This document shows, in pieces, positions 16,995 to 24,987 of a stretch of 64,000 bases of DNA (the stretch's first letter is position 1; each line of letters opens with the position of its first letter). The stretch covers positions 1,240,001 to 1,304,000 of the forward strand of contig NZ_JBLXJC010000001.1 in assembly GCF_048269205.1 (NCBI RefSeq), written 5' to 3'. Source of the stretch: Emcibacter sp048269205 (GTDB lineage Bacteria > Pseudomonadota > Alphaproteobacteria > Sphingomonadales > Emcibacteraceae). Under the pieces are notes generated by a model, which saw only the letters and a list, made by a program, of their open reading frames with translations, searched no databases and was not told the DNA's origin. The translations under genes and the position numbers were made by a program.

Positions 16995-17531
16995 ATGTCT
17001 GTGATCAACAGACTTGAAGAATTGCTGATTGCCGGTCTGCTTGCCTTTATGGCTTTGACCACCTGCCTGCAGGTCGTGTTGCGCTATGTGTTTAACAGCG
17101 GGATACTGTGGGGTATGGAAGCGACCAGTTACGCCTTTTTGTGGATGGTGTTGCTGGGGGTTTCCTATGGCATACGGACCAATAGTCATATTGCGGTGGA
17201 TTTGTTTGTTCGTAAACTTTCCCCGGCGCCAAGGCGGACTCTGACCTTGTTTGCGGGACTATTATGTATCGTCTATGCGGTTCTGATGCTGCAGGGATCC
17301 TATGTTTATGTGGATCGCCTTCTTTTTCTCGGTGTTGACGCCCAGGATATCCCGGTGCCGAAATGGCTTCTTTCCGCTGCTCTTCCCATCGGGTTTGCAT
17401 TTTTGATCCTGCGGTTGCTCGACGCCCTGAAGGATATCTATCAGGGGCGCCGCGAAACCCTCGGTGGTGAACACGAGGGACAAAGTGATGATAAGGCTGA
17501 AATAACAAATAAAGAAACAGGGGCGGAGTAA
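16995..17531 (+). CDS. TRAP transporter small permease, DctQ family
   Basis: A 178-residue membrane protein with four predicted helices and the DctQ signature GILWGMEATSYAFLWMVLLG near 35-55. It bridges the binding protein to the large permease. A strong GGGAGGA precedes ATG 16995. The C-terminal 35 residues are hydrophilic and probably cytoplasmic. Its stop lies 4 bp before the dctM-like start. Confidence 0.92.
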   Translation: MSVINRLEELLIAGLLAFMALTTCLQVVLRYVFNSGILWGMEATSYAFLWMVLLGVSYGIRTNSHIAVDLFVRKLSPAPRRTLTLFAGLLCIVYAVLMLQGSYVYVDRLLFLGVDAQDIPVPKWLLSAALPIGFAFLILRLLDALKDIYQGRRETLGGEHEGQSDDKAEITNKETGAE

Positions 17532-17535
17532 GGAT

Positions 17536-18825
17536 ATGTCAGCTTTCATCTTGATCGGATTGTTGCTGTTGCTTATTGCCATGGGATTGCCGGTGGCCAT
17601 TGCCATGGGCCTGTCGAGCATTTTTGTGTTGCTGACTTTTGCGGACCAGTCCCTGATGTCCCTGGCCATTAAATTCGCCCATGCCATGAAGGTGCATTCG
17701 CTGCTGGCGGTGCCTTTCTTCATACTCGCTGGTGCTTTCATGACAACCGGCGGTGTGGCAAAGAGACTTATTGATTTTGCCATATCCCTGGTTGGGCAGT
17801 TCCGGGGTGGTCTGGCTATGGCCTCGGTGCTGGGGTGCATGCTTTTTGCTGCCGTATCCGGGTCTTCTCCCGCGACCGTGGCTGCTGTGGGATCCATCGT
17901 AATTGGCGGCATGGTGCAGGCCGGCTATACCAAAAAATTCGCGGCCGGTGTGATCTGTAATGCGGGAACACTTGGAATTCTGTTGCCGCCGTCCATTGTG
18001 ATGGTGGTCTATGCGGCGGTAACCGAGACCTCTGTCGGCAAGTTGTTTATGGCCGGGATTATTCCAGGTCTTCTGCTTACTCTTCTCATGATGATTGTCA
18101 TTTATATCATGGCGCGCCGTCAGGGCATGCCCCGGCTGCCCCGGGCCAGTGTGCGGGAAATGTTCCGGGCGGGCCGGGAAGCTTTCTGGGGTTTGCTTCT
18201 GGGCGTGATCGTCCTGGGCGGCATTTACGGCGGTATCTTTACGCCCACCGAAGCAGCTGCGGTAAGTGCGCTCTATGCCTTTGCCGTGGCGTTGTTTGTC
18301 TATCGGGATATCGGGTTGAAAGAGGTGCCTGATGTTTTGATAAAGGCATCGAAAACCAGTGTCATGCTGATGTTTGTGATCGCCAATGCCTATGTGCTGG
18401 CTTTTGTCCTGACTACGGAACAGATTCCGCAGTCGGCCGCATCCCTGATACTGGATGCTGACATGTCGCCCTGGATGTTCCTGTTGATCCTCAACGTCCT
18501 GTTGCTGATTGCCGGGAATTTCATGGACCCCACGGCGGTAATCCTGATCGTGGTACCCATCGTGTTCCCCATCGCCATGCAGCTGGGCATAGATCCTATT
18601 CACCTGGGCATCATGATGGTGATCAATATGGAGATCGGGCTTGTGACGCCGCCAGTGGGATTGAACCTGTTTGTCACCTCCGAGGTCATGCAGATGCCGC
18701 TGGCAAGTGTGATCAGGGCAGTGGCCCCCTGGTTGCTGCTGTTATTGGCCTATCTGGTGCTGATTACCTATGTGCCGGTGATCTCCACCTTCCTGCCCGA
18801 ACAGGTCTTCGCCGGTTACCTGTAA
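17536..18825 (+). CDS. TRAP transporter large permease, DctM family
   Basis: A 429-residue, roughly 12-helix permease that forms the Na+-coupled transport path. DctM-typical stretches include the early HSLLAVPFFILAGAFMTTGG, AVSGSSPATVAAVGS and late GLVTPPVGLNLFV. It follows dctQ with 4 bp spacing and uses GGAGTAAGG as ribosome binding site. Together with the two preceding genes it makes a complete secondary transporter, usually for an organic acid; the substrate of this one is not deducible. Confidence 0.94.
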   Translation: MSAFILIGLLLLLIAMGLPVAIAMGLSSIFVLLTFADQSLMSLAIKFAHAMKVHSLLAVPFFILAGAFMTTGGVAKRLIDFAISLVGQFRGGLAMASVLGCMLFAAVSGSSPATVAAVGSIVIGGMVQAGYTKKFAAGVICNAGTLGILLPPSIVMVVYAAVTETSVGKLFMAGIIPGLLLTLLMMIVIYIMARRQGMPRLPRASVREMFRAGREAFWGLLLGVIVLGGIYGGIFTPTEAAAVSALYAFAVALFVYRDIGLKEVPDVLIKASKTSVMLMFVIANAYVLAFVLTTEQIPQSAASLILDADMSPWMFLLILNVLLLIAGNFMDPTAVILIVVPIVFPIAMQLGIDPIHLGIMMVINMEIGLVTPPVGLNLFVTSEVMQMPLASVIRAVAPWLLLLLAYLVLITYVPVISTFLPEQVFAGYL

Positions 18826-18879
18826 CCGGATCCCGGCCATATGGGCAGAGGGCAAAACGAAATAAGTCAGGGATTGAAA

Positions 18880-20148
18880 ATGGATACCAGTGAAACGTCT
18901 CAGGCTTCAAAACCTGTTATTACCACCGCCGGGAAACTTGGCATCCTGATGGCGACGGCGCTGGCGCTGCTGGCCTCTCCCCTGGTGGCGCCAATCATGA
19001 AAGATCTGTCGGTGATTTATGCAGATCAGGCGGAGCAGGAAGCTCTGGCGCGGGGGATTTTATGGCTGATCGGCTTTCTGCCGGGCGAGGTCACGGTTAT
19101 CTTTCTGGTTAAATTTATCCTGCTGTCCATTCCGGCCCTGTTTATTATGATCGGCGCGCCGATAACAGGCTGGATTGTGGATACGCTGGGCCGCAAGAAC
19201 CTGCTTGTAGCCTCTCTCTTTCTGTTCGCTTTTGCCGGCACATCAGGTTTTTTCGCAAGTACCTTTACGGAACTATTTGTCGGCAGGGCTTTGCTGGGGT
19301 TGTCAGTGGCAGGGATAAAAACTTCAACCATAACAATGGCCGGGGATTTTTTCCGGGGGGCGGAACGTGCCAAATTTATCGGCGCCCAGGGATCAGCCAT
19401 GAAGGTGGGCGGCGTTGTCTTTATGTTGCTCGGGGGGTATCTGGCAAGCATCCACTGGTCGGCACCTTTCTGGGCCTACATGCTGGCCCTGGTGGTGGTC
19501 CCGAATATCCTTTTCTTTCTGCCGGAAAGCAAGGATTTGAAAATCGGTCATGAGGAACCCACTGATCCCAAAGACCTTGAAATTAATTACCTGCAGGCCA
19601 GCTATCCGTTCCTGGGCGCGTTCCTGGGGTCGGTTTTCTTTTACCTGACCGTCGTGCAGATGAGCTTCTTTCTGCGTGATGCTTTTGACATGCCCAATTT
19701 TTACACCGGTCTCACCATTGCCATTGCCAATACGGTCAGCGCCCTGATTGCGCTAAAGTTTTCAACCTTCAGGGCGCGGCTGAATTACGTTCATGTTTTT
19801 GCGTTTATTTTTCTGGCGATGGCGGTGGGCTACTTCATTCTGATCAATGCCCCAAGCTATACTATCGTGGTCGTCGCCATGATTGTCAGCGGATTGGGGT
19901 TTGGTTTGATTGTCCCGGCCCAGAGTGCCTGGATCATTGATGTGGTGCCACCGGAGAAACGTGGTTTCGGTGTGGGACTGGTGACAACGGCCATGTTCCT
20001 TGGTCAGTTTCTCTCGCCAATTGTCTTCCAGCCTTTTGTTGATATGCAGGATCCTTTCAGTGTCTTCCGGGCAGCGGCCTGGGGATTGATGGTTTTGACC
20101 ATTCTTTATGGCCTGATTGGATTCCTGCCGAAACTCAGGACGTCCTGA
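18880..20148 (+). CDS. MFS transporter
   Basis: A 422-residue major facilitator protein with about 12 helices. The helix 2-3 loop motif is present as GAPITGWIVDTLGRKN, and the second half has GFGLIVPAQSAWIIDVVPPEKRGFG. Some loops are long, such as the charged EESKDLKIGHEEPTDPK-like segment between the halves. ATG 18880 was chosen over 18841 because AGGGA precedes it and the extra 13 residues are polar. It follows the TRAP permease on the same strand by 54 bp, so it is probably in the regulated unit. It may import or export a pathway compound. Confidence 0.82.
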   Translation: MDTSETSQASKPVITTAGKLGILMATALALLASPLVAPIMKDLSVIYADQAEQEALARGILWLIGFLPGEVTVIFLVKFILLSIPALFIMIGAPITGWIVDTLGRKNLLVASLFLFAFAGTSGFFASTFTELFVGRALLGLSVAGIKTSTITMAGDFFRGAERAKFIGAQGSAMKVGGVVFMLLGGYLASIHWSAPFWAYMLALVVVPNILFFLPESKDLKIGHEEPTDPKDLEINYLQASYPFLGAFLGSVFFYLTVVQMSFFLRDAFDMPNFYTGLTIAIANTVSALIALKFSTFRARLNYVHVFAFIFLAMAVGYFILINAPSYTIVVVAMIVSGLGFGLIVPAQSAWIIDVVPPEKRGFGVGLVTTAMFLGQFLSPIVFQPFVDMQDPFSVFRAAAWGLMVLTILYGLIGFLPKLRTS

Positions 20149-20183
20149 ATGTTTCCTTTTTAGCGATGGACGGGGGGCTTGCC

Positions 20184-21800
20184 ATGGATGACCAACAATA
20201 CAGATCGGCACTCAGTCCGTTTCAGCATAGTTCCTTTGCAGTTATGTGGACAGCATTGATGGTTTCCAATCTCGGTGCCTGGATCCACTCCGTCGGGGCA
20301 GGCTGGTTGATGACGAGCCTGTCTCCTTCGCCGTTCATCATATCCCTGGTGCAAACCGTGACTACCTTGCCGATATTTTTATTCGGTCTGCCGGCGGGGG
20401 CGTTGGCGGATATATTTGACCGGCGGATATTATTGTTGATCACAAACGGTTTGATGCTGGTGACGGCGGGTGTGTTTGCGGTGATGGTCTGGATGGATCT
20501 GGTGACGGCGGAATCCTTGTTGCTTATCACATTCCTGCTCGGGACCGGAGCGGCTTTTATGGCGCCGGCCTGGCAGGCGGTCATTCCGAAAACGGTTCCC
20601 AGAGAAGTCATGCCGCAAGCTGTGGCCCTTGGGGGCATAAGTATCAACATCAGCCGGGCGATCGGTCCGGCTGTGGCGGGCGTGTTGATCAGTATCTATG
20701 GCATCGTCTCGCCATTTGTCGCCAATACCCTCCTCTTTATCATTATTGTTTTGGCGCTGCTGTACTGGAAAAACAAATCAGCGGCCAGGCAAACGGTTCT
20801 CCCTATGGAAAAGGTGACGACCGCGATGAAAACCGGTATTCGCTATGCGATCCATAGCCAACCGCTCAGGATTACCATCTGGCATGTGCTTGGCTATATG
20901 TTCTTTGGCAATGCCTTTTGGGGATTGTTGCCGTTCATTGCAAAAAACAGGCTCGGGGGTGATGCGGGTTTTTATGGCCTGCTGATCGGCGCTGTGGGTG
21001 TTGCTGCCGTGGTGGGGGCGCTTTTGTTGCCCCGGCTGACCTTACGCTGGACTGCAAACCAGCTTGTTGCTGCAGGATCAATCGGGACCAGTATTGTCAC
21101 GGGCTATTTTGCATTTGCCGGGAGCCAGCTCCTGGCGATCGTGGCAGGTTTTGTCTTTGGCTTTAGCTGGATCTTGATTCTGACAACGGTCAATGTTTCG
21201 GCCCAGCAGGCCTTACCGGACTGGGTGCGGGGCAGGGGGCTTGCCATCTATATGATGGCCTTGTTCGGCAGCATGAGTATTGGCGCAGCATTCTGGGGCT
21301 GGCTGGCCGGACAGGCGACCTTTGAAATATCGATGCTGGCGGCGGCCATAGGCGGTATTCTGTTTGCCGGTGTTTCCTATCGTCACAATTTGCAGTCGGC
21401 CGCCCATATTGATCATTCACCATCGCATCATTGGCCCGCCCCTGTCCACCAGTCCCATATATCCCATGACGCTGGTCCGGTTCTTGTGCAAATTTGCTAT
21501 CAGATTGAGGATAGGGATCGTCCGGGATTTCTCCGGGAAATTTACAAGTTAGGCAAGGCGCGCAAACGGAATGGCGCCTCTGGTTGGGGAGTCTTTGAAG
21601 ATGGACAGCACAAGGGCAGGTTCATAGAGCAGTTTATGGAAAAAAACTGGGTTGAACATCTCCGGCATCATGACCGCATGACACTTGCAGACAAGGCTGT
21701 GCAGGAGGCTGTGCTGCGGTTCCATGGTGGTGCAGAACCGCCGCAAGTTTTCCATCTTGTTGCCGCCGGCAGGTCAGGAAGTGGCGATCCGGACAGCTGA
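20184..21800 (+). CDS. MFS_3-type transporter with C-terminal ABM-like domain
   Basis: A 538-residue MFS protein of the enterobactin-exporter-like (MFS_3) group. The first 410 residues form about 12 helices (FGLPAGALADIFDRRILLL is the loop motif). The last about 110 residues are soluble and resemble an antibiotic-biosynthesis-monooxygenase-type ferredoxin-like domain (VLVQICYQIEDRDRPGFLRE onward, ending HHDRMTLADKAVQEAVLRFH). This fusion recurs in the group. ATG 20184 is preceded by GGGGGG; the in-frame ATG at 20166 has nothing. It is the last gene of the run and is followed by a hairpin terminator. An efflux role for a toxic intermediate is plausible but unproven. Confidence 0.85.
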   Translation: MDDQQYRSALSPFQHSSFAVMWTALMVSNLGAWIHSVGAGWLMTSLSPSPFIISLVQTVTTLPIFLFGLPAGALADIFDRRILLLITNGLMLVTAGVFAVMVWMDLVTAESLLLITFLLGTGAAFMAPAWQAVIPKTVPREVMPQAVALGGISINISRAIGPAVAGVLISIYGIVSPFVANTLLFIIIVLALLYWKNKSAARQTVLPMEKVTTAMKTGIRYAIHSQPLRITIWHVLGYMFFGNAFWGLLPFIAKNRLGGDAGFYGLLIGAVGVAAVVGALLLPRLTLRWTANQLVAAGSIGTSIVTGYFAFAGSQLLAIVAGFVFGFSWILILTTVNVSAQQALPDWVRGRGLAIYMMALFGSMSIGAAFWGWLAGQATFEISMLAAAIGGILFAGVSYRHNLQSAAHIDHSPSHHWPAPVHQSHISHDAGPVLVQICYQIEDRDRPGFLREIYKLGKARKRNGASGWGVFEDGQHKGRFIEQFMEKNWVEHLRHHDRMTLADKAVQEAVLRFHGGAEPPQVFHLVAAGRSGSGDPDS

Positions 21801-21853
21801 CAGGGGATGTGGCATCAACCAACCTGGAGGGACTTGTCGTGTTGGGAAGTAGC

Positions 21854-21880
21854 CCGCCGGAAAAATTCCGGCGGTTGTTC
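21854..21880. terminator. Intrinsic terminator after the MFS gene
   Basis: A 9-bp perfect stem (CCGCCGGAA / TTCCGGCGG) with a three-base loop is followed by TTGTTC. It lies between the convergent MFS and YdcH-family genes and marks the end of the region 1 unit. Confidence 0.6.
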
Positions 21881-21910
21881 TCCGTCTTTGCCGGGGCGGG
21901 TATATAATTT

Positions 21911-22147
21911 TTATTTGCTCAGGATCGCATTGATTTCATCTTTGAGCGCAAGACGTTCTTTTTTCAGGTCTTCAAGATGCTCATCGGACAGGTTTTCGAT
22001 CTGGGCTTCGGCCTTGTTAATGGCTTCGTTCACTTGGTCGTATTTGTCATGCAGGCTGACAAAATGAGCGTCATTGAGTTTTAGCTCGTGAAGCTTCTCT
22101 TTGTGTTCGGGGAATTCTTCCAACAATGTGTGGTGAACGTGGGTCAT
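21911..22147 (-). CDS. YdcH family (DUF465) small coiled-coil protein
   Basis: A 78-residue acidic/basic helical protein. The pattern HTLLEEFPEHKEKLHELKLNDAHF followed by a heptad-rich C-terminus matches YdcH/DUF465, a family of short proteins very common in Alphaproteobacteria and of unknown function. It is monocistronic, convergent with the MFS gene. Length is normal for the family. Confidence 0.88.
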   Translation of the reverse strand: MTHVHHTLLEEFPEHKEKLHELKLNDAHFVSLHDKYDQVNEAINKAEAQIENLSDEHLEDLKKERLALKDEINAILSK

Positions 22148-22470
22148 TTTGATCGTCTTTCTGTAGAATGTCTGAAGGTTCCGATCCTCTTATTTTTTCC
22201 TGGAAAAAGCAACGCATTTACTTTGTGATTTTTCATTCACTCCATGACAACGGTGAGAAACATATTCTTTTGCCGCTCTAAGACCATATTATGGTCATGA
22301 AGGGCGTCATGTATTATAAAAAATATTATTTAAGCAGCCAAAAAGTGATTGATAATAAAACAAGGCAGCTATAACTTGTGGGGACAATCGTTCGGCTGGC
22401 GGCCTCCAGATCGGACAGCTGCGGATTGCCGGTACTGACCGCAAGATAAACCAAGAAAGGGCCTGGAATT
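22148..22470. other. Intergenic region with a perfect palindrome
   Basis: An AT-rich 323-bp stretch between divergent YdcH-family and amidohydrolase genes. Its one clear structure is the perfect palindrome GACCATA-T-TATGGTC at 22282-22296. No frame in it has a ribosome binding site and coding character. Confidence 0.6.
22282..22296. repeat. Palindrome GACCATATTATGGTC, candidate operator
   Basis: Seven-bp perfect arms around a single T, 175 bp before the amidohydrolase ATG. It could bind the GntR-type regulator encoded at 24064 or another protein. It does not resemble the inverted repeat at 24865, so a shared regulator is not shown. Confidence 0.4.
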
Positions 22471-24024
22471 ATGACGCGTTTTTATCTTTGTATTGTGCAG
22501 ATCATGTTGATGCTCGCATGTTGTGTGATGCCTGTCCGGGCGGACGAGACTGATTTCGATATGGCAATTGTCGGCGGCAGGGTGGTTGATCCGGCTTCCG
22601 GTCTGGATGCTGTCAGGAATATAGCCGTTAAGGGTGATCGTATTGTCCTGGTCACAAAGGAAACGATCACTGCGCGGAAAGTGATTAATGCCGAGGGCCG
22701 GGTGGTCAGTCCCGGTTTTATTGATCTGCATGCCCATGGTCAGAACATTCTGGCCTCCCGTGTCCAGGCATTGGACGGGGTGACGACGGCGCTCGAGCTG
22801 GAGGTTGGCGTTCTTCCCGTCGGGGCGTTTTATGACATGGTGGCCAGGGAAGGCCGTCCGATCAATTACGGCGCTTCTGTTAACTGGGCAGCGGCACGTA
22901 TGGCCGTATTCATGGATGTGACGCCTGAAGCTGATCAGCGCTGGGCAGAGGAACTTTTCGCTGACAGGCAATGGCAGGACGAGATCGCCAGTCCGGAGCA
23001 GCTCGAAGACATTTCCCGCATCATCCAGCAGGGGTTAAATGAAGGCGGGATCGGTGTCGGGTTTTTGTCCGGATATGCGCCTGCGAGTGGCCATAAGGAA
23101 TATTATGCCATAACCAAATTGGCGGCAGACAATAATCTGCCGACCTTTACCCACGCACGCTATCTTTCCATGCTTGAGCCGGAAAGTTCCTTTGAAGGGA
23201 TGGCGGAGATCATTTCTGCTGCGGCCGGTACCGGCGCGCATACGCATATTGTTCATCTGAACTCCATCAGCCTTCGTGACATTGATATAATCGGGGACAT
23301 GATACTGGGAGCTCAAAAACAGGGCCTTCGTGTCACGACCGAGGCCTACCCGTACGGGGCAGGGGCCACAAATATTGGTGCGGCCATGTTCCGGGGGGAA
23401 AACTGGCGGGAACGGGCCGGTGGCCTGTCGGCGCAGAACTTTGATGTTAACGGCAAAAGGCTCTCGGAAGAGGAACTGGCCCATCTGCAGAAAGAACAGC
23501 CGGGGACAGCAACGGTCATTCATTTTCTGGAAGCTGGAGACCCTGGCGACCAGGCAATGCTGGATAAATCCGTCATGTTTCCAGGCGGCGTCATTGCTTC
23601 TGATGGCGGGGGCTGGCTGCTGAACGGCAAGGAAGTTCCGCAAGATACATGGCCCCTGCCGAAAACCGCCTGGAGCCATCCCCGTAGTGCGGGTACTTTC
23701 TCACGGTTCCTGCGTCAGTATATGCGGGAGAAAAAAGCCGCAACGTTGCTGGAGGCCATTGAGCGAGTGAGCTATGGACCGGCCAGGATTCTTGAAGACG
23801 AAGTGCCCCAGATGAAAAACAAGGGACGTTTGCAGGCCGGTGCCGATGCGGACATTGTGATTTTTGATCCTGCCACGGTGACGGACAACGCCACCTTCGA
23901 GAATCCCGCACGGCCGTCGACCGGATTTGACTATGTTATTGTGAACGGGGTCGTTCTTGTGGAGAAGGGAGTGCTTGATACTTCAGTTCTGCCCGGAAAG
24001 CCTGTTTGTGCCACCTGTGACTAA
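22471..24024 (+). CDS. Exported N-acyl-D-amino-acid deacylase-like amidohydrolase
   Basis: A 517-residue amidohydrolase with a Sec signal peptide (first about 24 residues, ending VRA-DE), so it acts in the periplasm or outside. The metal motif HAH is at His87-His89 in FIDLHAHGQ. Further ligands are probably in THARY and IVHLNS, and the late Asp in ASDGGG. The C-terminal GRLQAGADADIVIFDP is typical of D-aminoacylases. Where D-aminoacylase has a metal-binding Cys, this protein has ALELEVGV, offering a Glu instead. The family removes N-acyl groups from D-amino acids. Nearby dgcN-dgcA suggests N-acyl-D-glutamate or related substrates (inference). Ribosome binding site AAGAAAGGG supports ATG 22471. 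Confidence 0.85.
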   Translation: MTRFYLCIVQIMLMLACCVMPVRADETDFDMAIVGGRVVDPASGLDAVRNIAVKGDRIVLVTKETITARKVINAEGRVVSPGFIDLHAHGQNILASRVQALDGVTTALELEVGVLPVGAFYDMVAREGRPINYGASVNWAAARMAVFMDVTPEADQRWAEELFADRQWQDEIASPEQLEDISRIIQQGLNEGGIGVGFLSGYAPASGHKEYYAITKLAADNNLPTFTHARYLSMLEPESSFEGMAEIISAAAGTGAHTHIVHLNSISLRDIDIIGDMILGAQKQGLRVTTEAYPYGAGATNIGAAMFRGENWRERAGGLSAQNFDVNGKRLSEEELAHLQKEQPGTATVIHFLEAGDPGDQAMLDKSVMFPGGVIASDGGGWLLNGKEVPQDTWPLPKTAWSHPRSAGTFSRFLRQYMREKKAATLLEAIERVSYGPARILEDEVPQMKNKGRLQAGADADIVIFDPATVTDNATFENPARPSTGFDYVIVNGVVLVEKGVLDTSVLPGKPVCATCD

Positions 24025-24041
24025 AACAGGGAGAAGGGGAT

Positions 24042-24065
24042 GAGGCGGCAACTTGTTGCCGTCTC
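24042..24065. terminator. Hairpin between convergent genes
   Basis: Ten-bp stem (GAGGCGGCAA / TTGCCGTCTC, one G-T pair) with a four-base loop between the amidohydrolase and the GntR gene, overlapping the latter's stop codon. There is no T-run, so termination is uncertain. Confidence 0.3.
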
Positions 24066-24762
24066 AGACCTTGAGGTTCTGGGTATAGAATTGTTCCTGT
24101 GAGAACAGGGTATTCAGAATCCGGTCTTCGGTCTGCATCAGCAGGTCCTGCATGACCTTGCGTGTCCGGCCCGGTTCATCATTTTTCATGACACTTATGG
24201 CCATTTCCATCTGTTCCCGTGAATAGAAGAAGCTGTTGTTGATTTTGGTATAGAGCCAATAGATCCGCATGGCTGTATCTTCCAGTTGTTCCACCCAGTC
24301 CAGAACCAGGGGGTAACCGGCTTTTTTCACAATTTCCAGATTCAGTTTCTTGTTGGCTTTCAAGACGTCGAGGGCGACCTGGTCGTTTTCGATGGGCAGC
24401 ATGTTCTCGATTTTGTCCACCAGTTCCATAAGGGCCGGATAGTCCGCATTGGGGGCTGCCAGGGCAAAGACCTCTGGCAACAGGATTTTCCGCAGCACGA
24501 AATTTTGCTTGATTTCCATCAGGGTCAACGGGGCGACAAGGGTTACCCGCGGCGAAATGGAGACAAGAAAATGTTTGGCAGTCAATCGTTCCATCAGGTT
24601 GCGGGCGATAGAGCGGCTGATGCCGAACATATCGGCAAAGATATTTTCCGACACTTTCTGACCGGGCGCCAGCTTCTGGGTAACGATAGCATCCATGATC
24701 TGAATGTAGACGTCATGGAACTCATCCCGGGCATCCCCGTTTCTGTTGATTTCCTTGGTCAT
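24064..24762 (-). CDS. GntR family transcriptional regulator (FadR/FCD-like)
   Basis: A 232-residue regulator with an N-terminal winged helix (IMDAIVTQKLAPGQKVSENIFADMFGISRSIARNLMERL, about 22-60) and a helical effector domain of the FCD type. FCD domains usually carry three metal-binding histidines; this domain has almost no histidine, so its ligand mode may differ. It is divergent from the TonB receptor at 24988, with an inverted repeat between them, and sits inside the D-amino-acid island, so it is the probable local regulator (inference). Confidence 0.88.
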   Translation of the reverse strand: MTKEINRNGDARDEFHDVYIQIMDAIVTQKLAPGQKVSENIFADMFGISRSIARNLMERLTAKHFLVSISPRVTLVAPLTLMEIKQNFVLRKILLPEVFALAAPNADYPALMELVDKIENMLPIENDQVALDVLKANKKLNLEIVKKAGYPLVLDWVEQLEDTAMRIYWLYTKINNSFFYSREQMEMAISVMKNDEPGRTRKVMQDLLMQTEDRILNTLFSQEQFYTQNLKV

Positions 24763-24864
24763 TGGTTATTAACCCCCGGTTTCTGTGTTTTTCTTCGGAT
24801 TATTAGCCGGTTAGCCGATTTTAATCAAGTCGGCAATCTTGAAGGATCCTCCATATAATACAGC

Positions 24865-24885
24865 TAAATGTAAAAATAACATTTA
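24865..24885. promoter_or_regulatory. Inverted repeat TAAATGT-N7-ACATTTA, candidate GntR operator
   Basis: Seven-bp perfect arms separated by seven A/T bases, located between divergent gntR and TonB genes. The position, 123 bp before the TonB ATG and about 100 bp before the regulator ATG, suits control of both. Confidence 0.45.
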
Positions 24886-24987
24886 CAAAAATCGAAAAAA
24901 ATAATATTAAGACAGTTATAAAAAGGGTATAAATACTAATTAGGCAGTTTAAATTGTGACCAAGTGTTAAAAATGGAGGAAACAGGA

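Noticed and set aside
17539..18603. 354-residue minus-strand frame opposite the TRAP large permease
   Set aside because: His/Gln/Asp-rich composition with no hydrophobic core, typical of the complement of a membrane protein gene.
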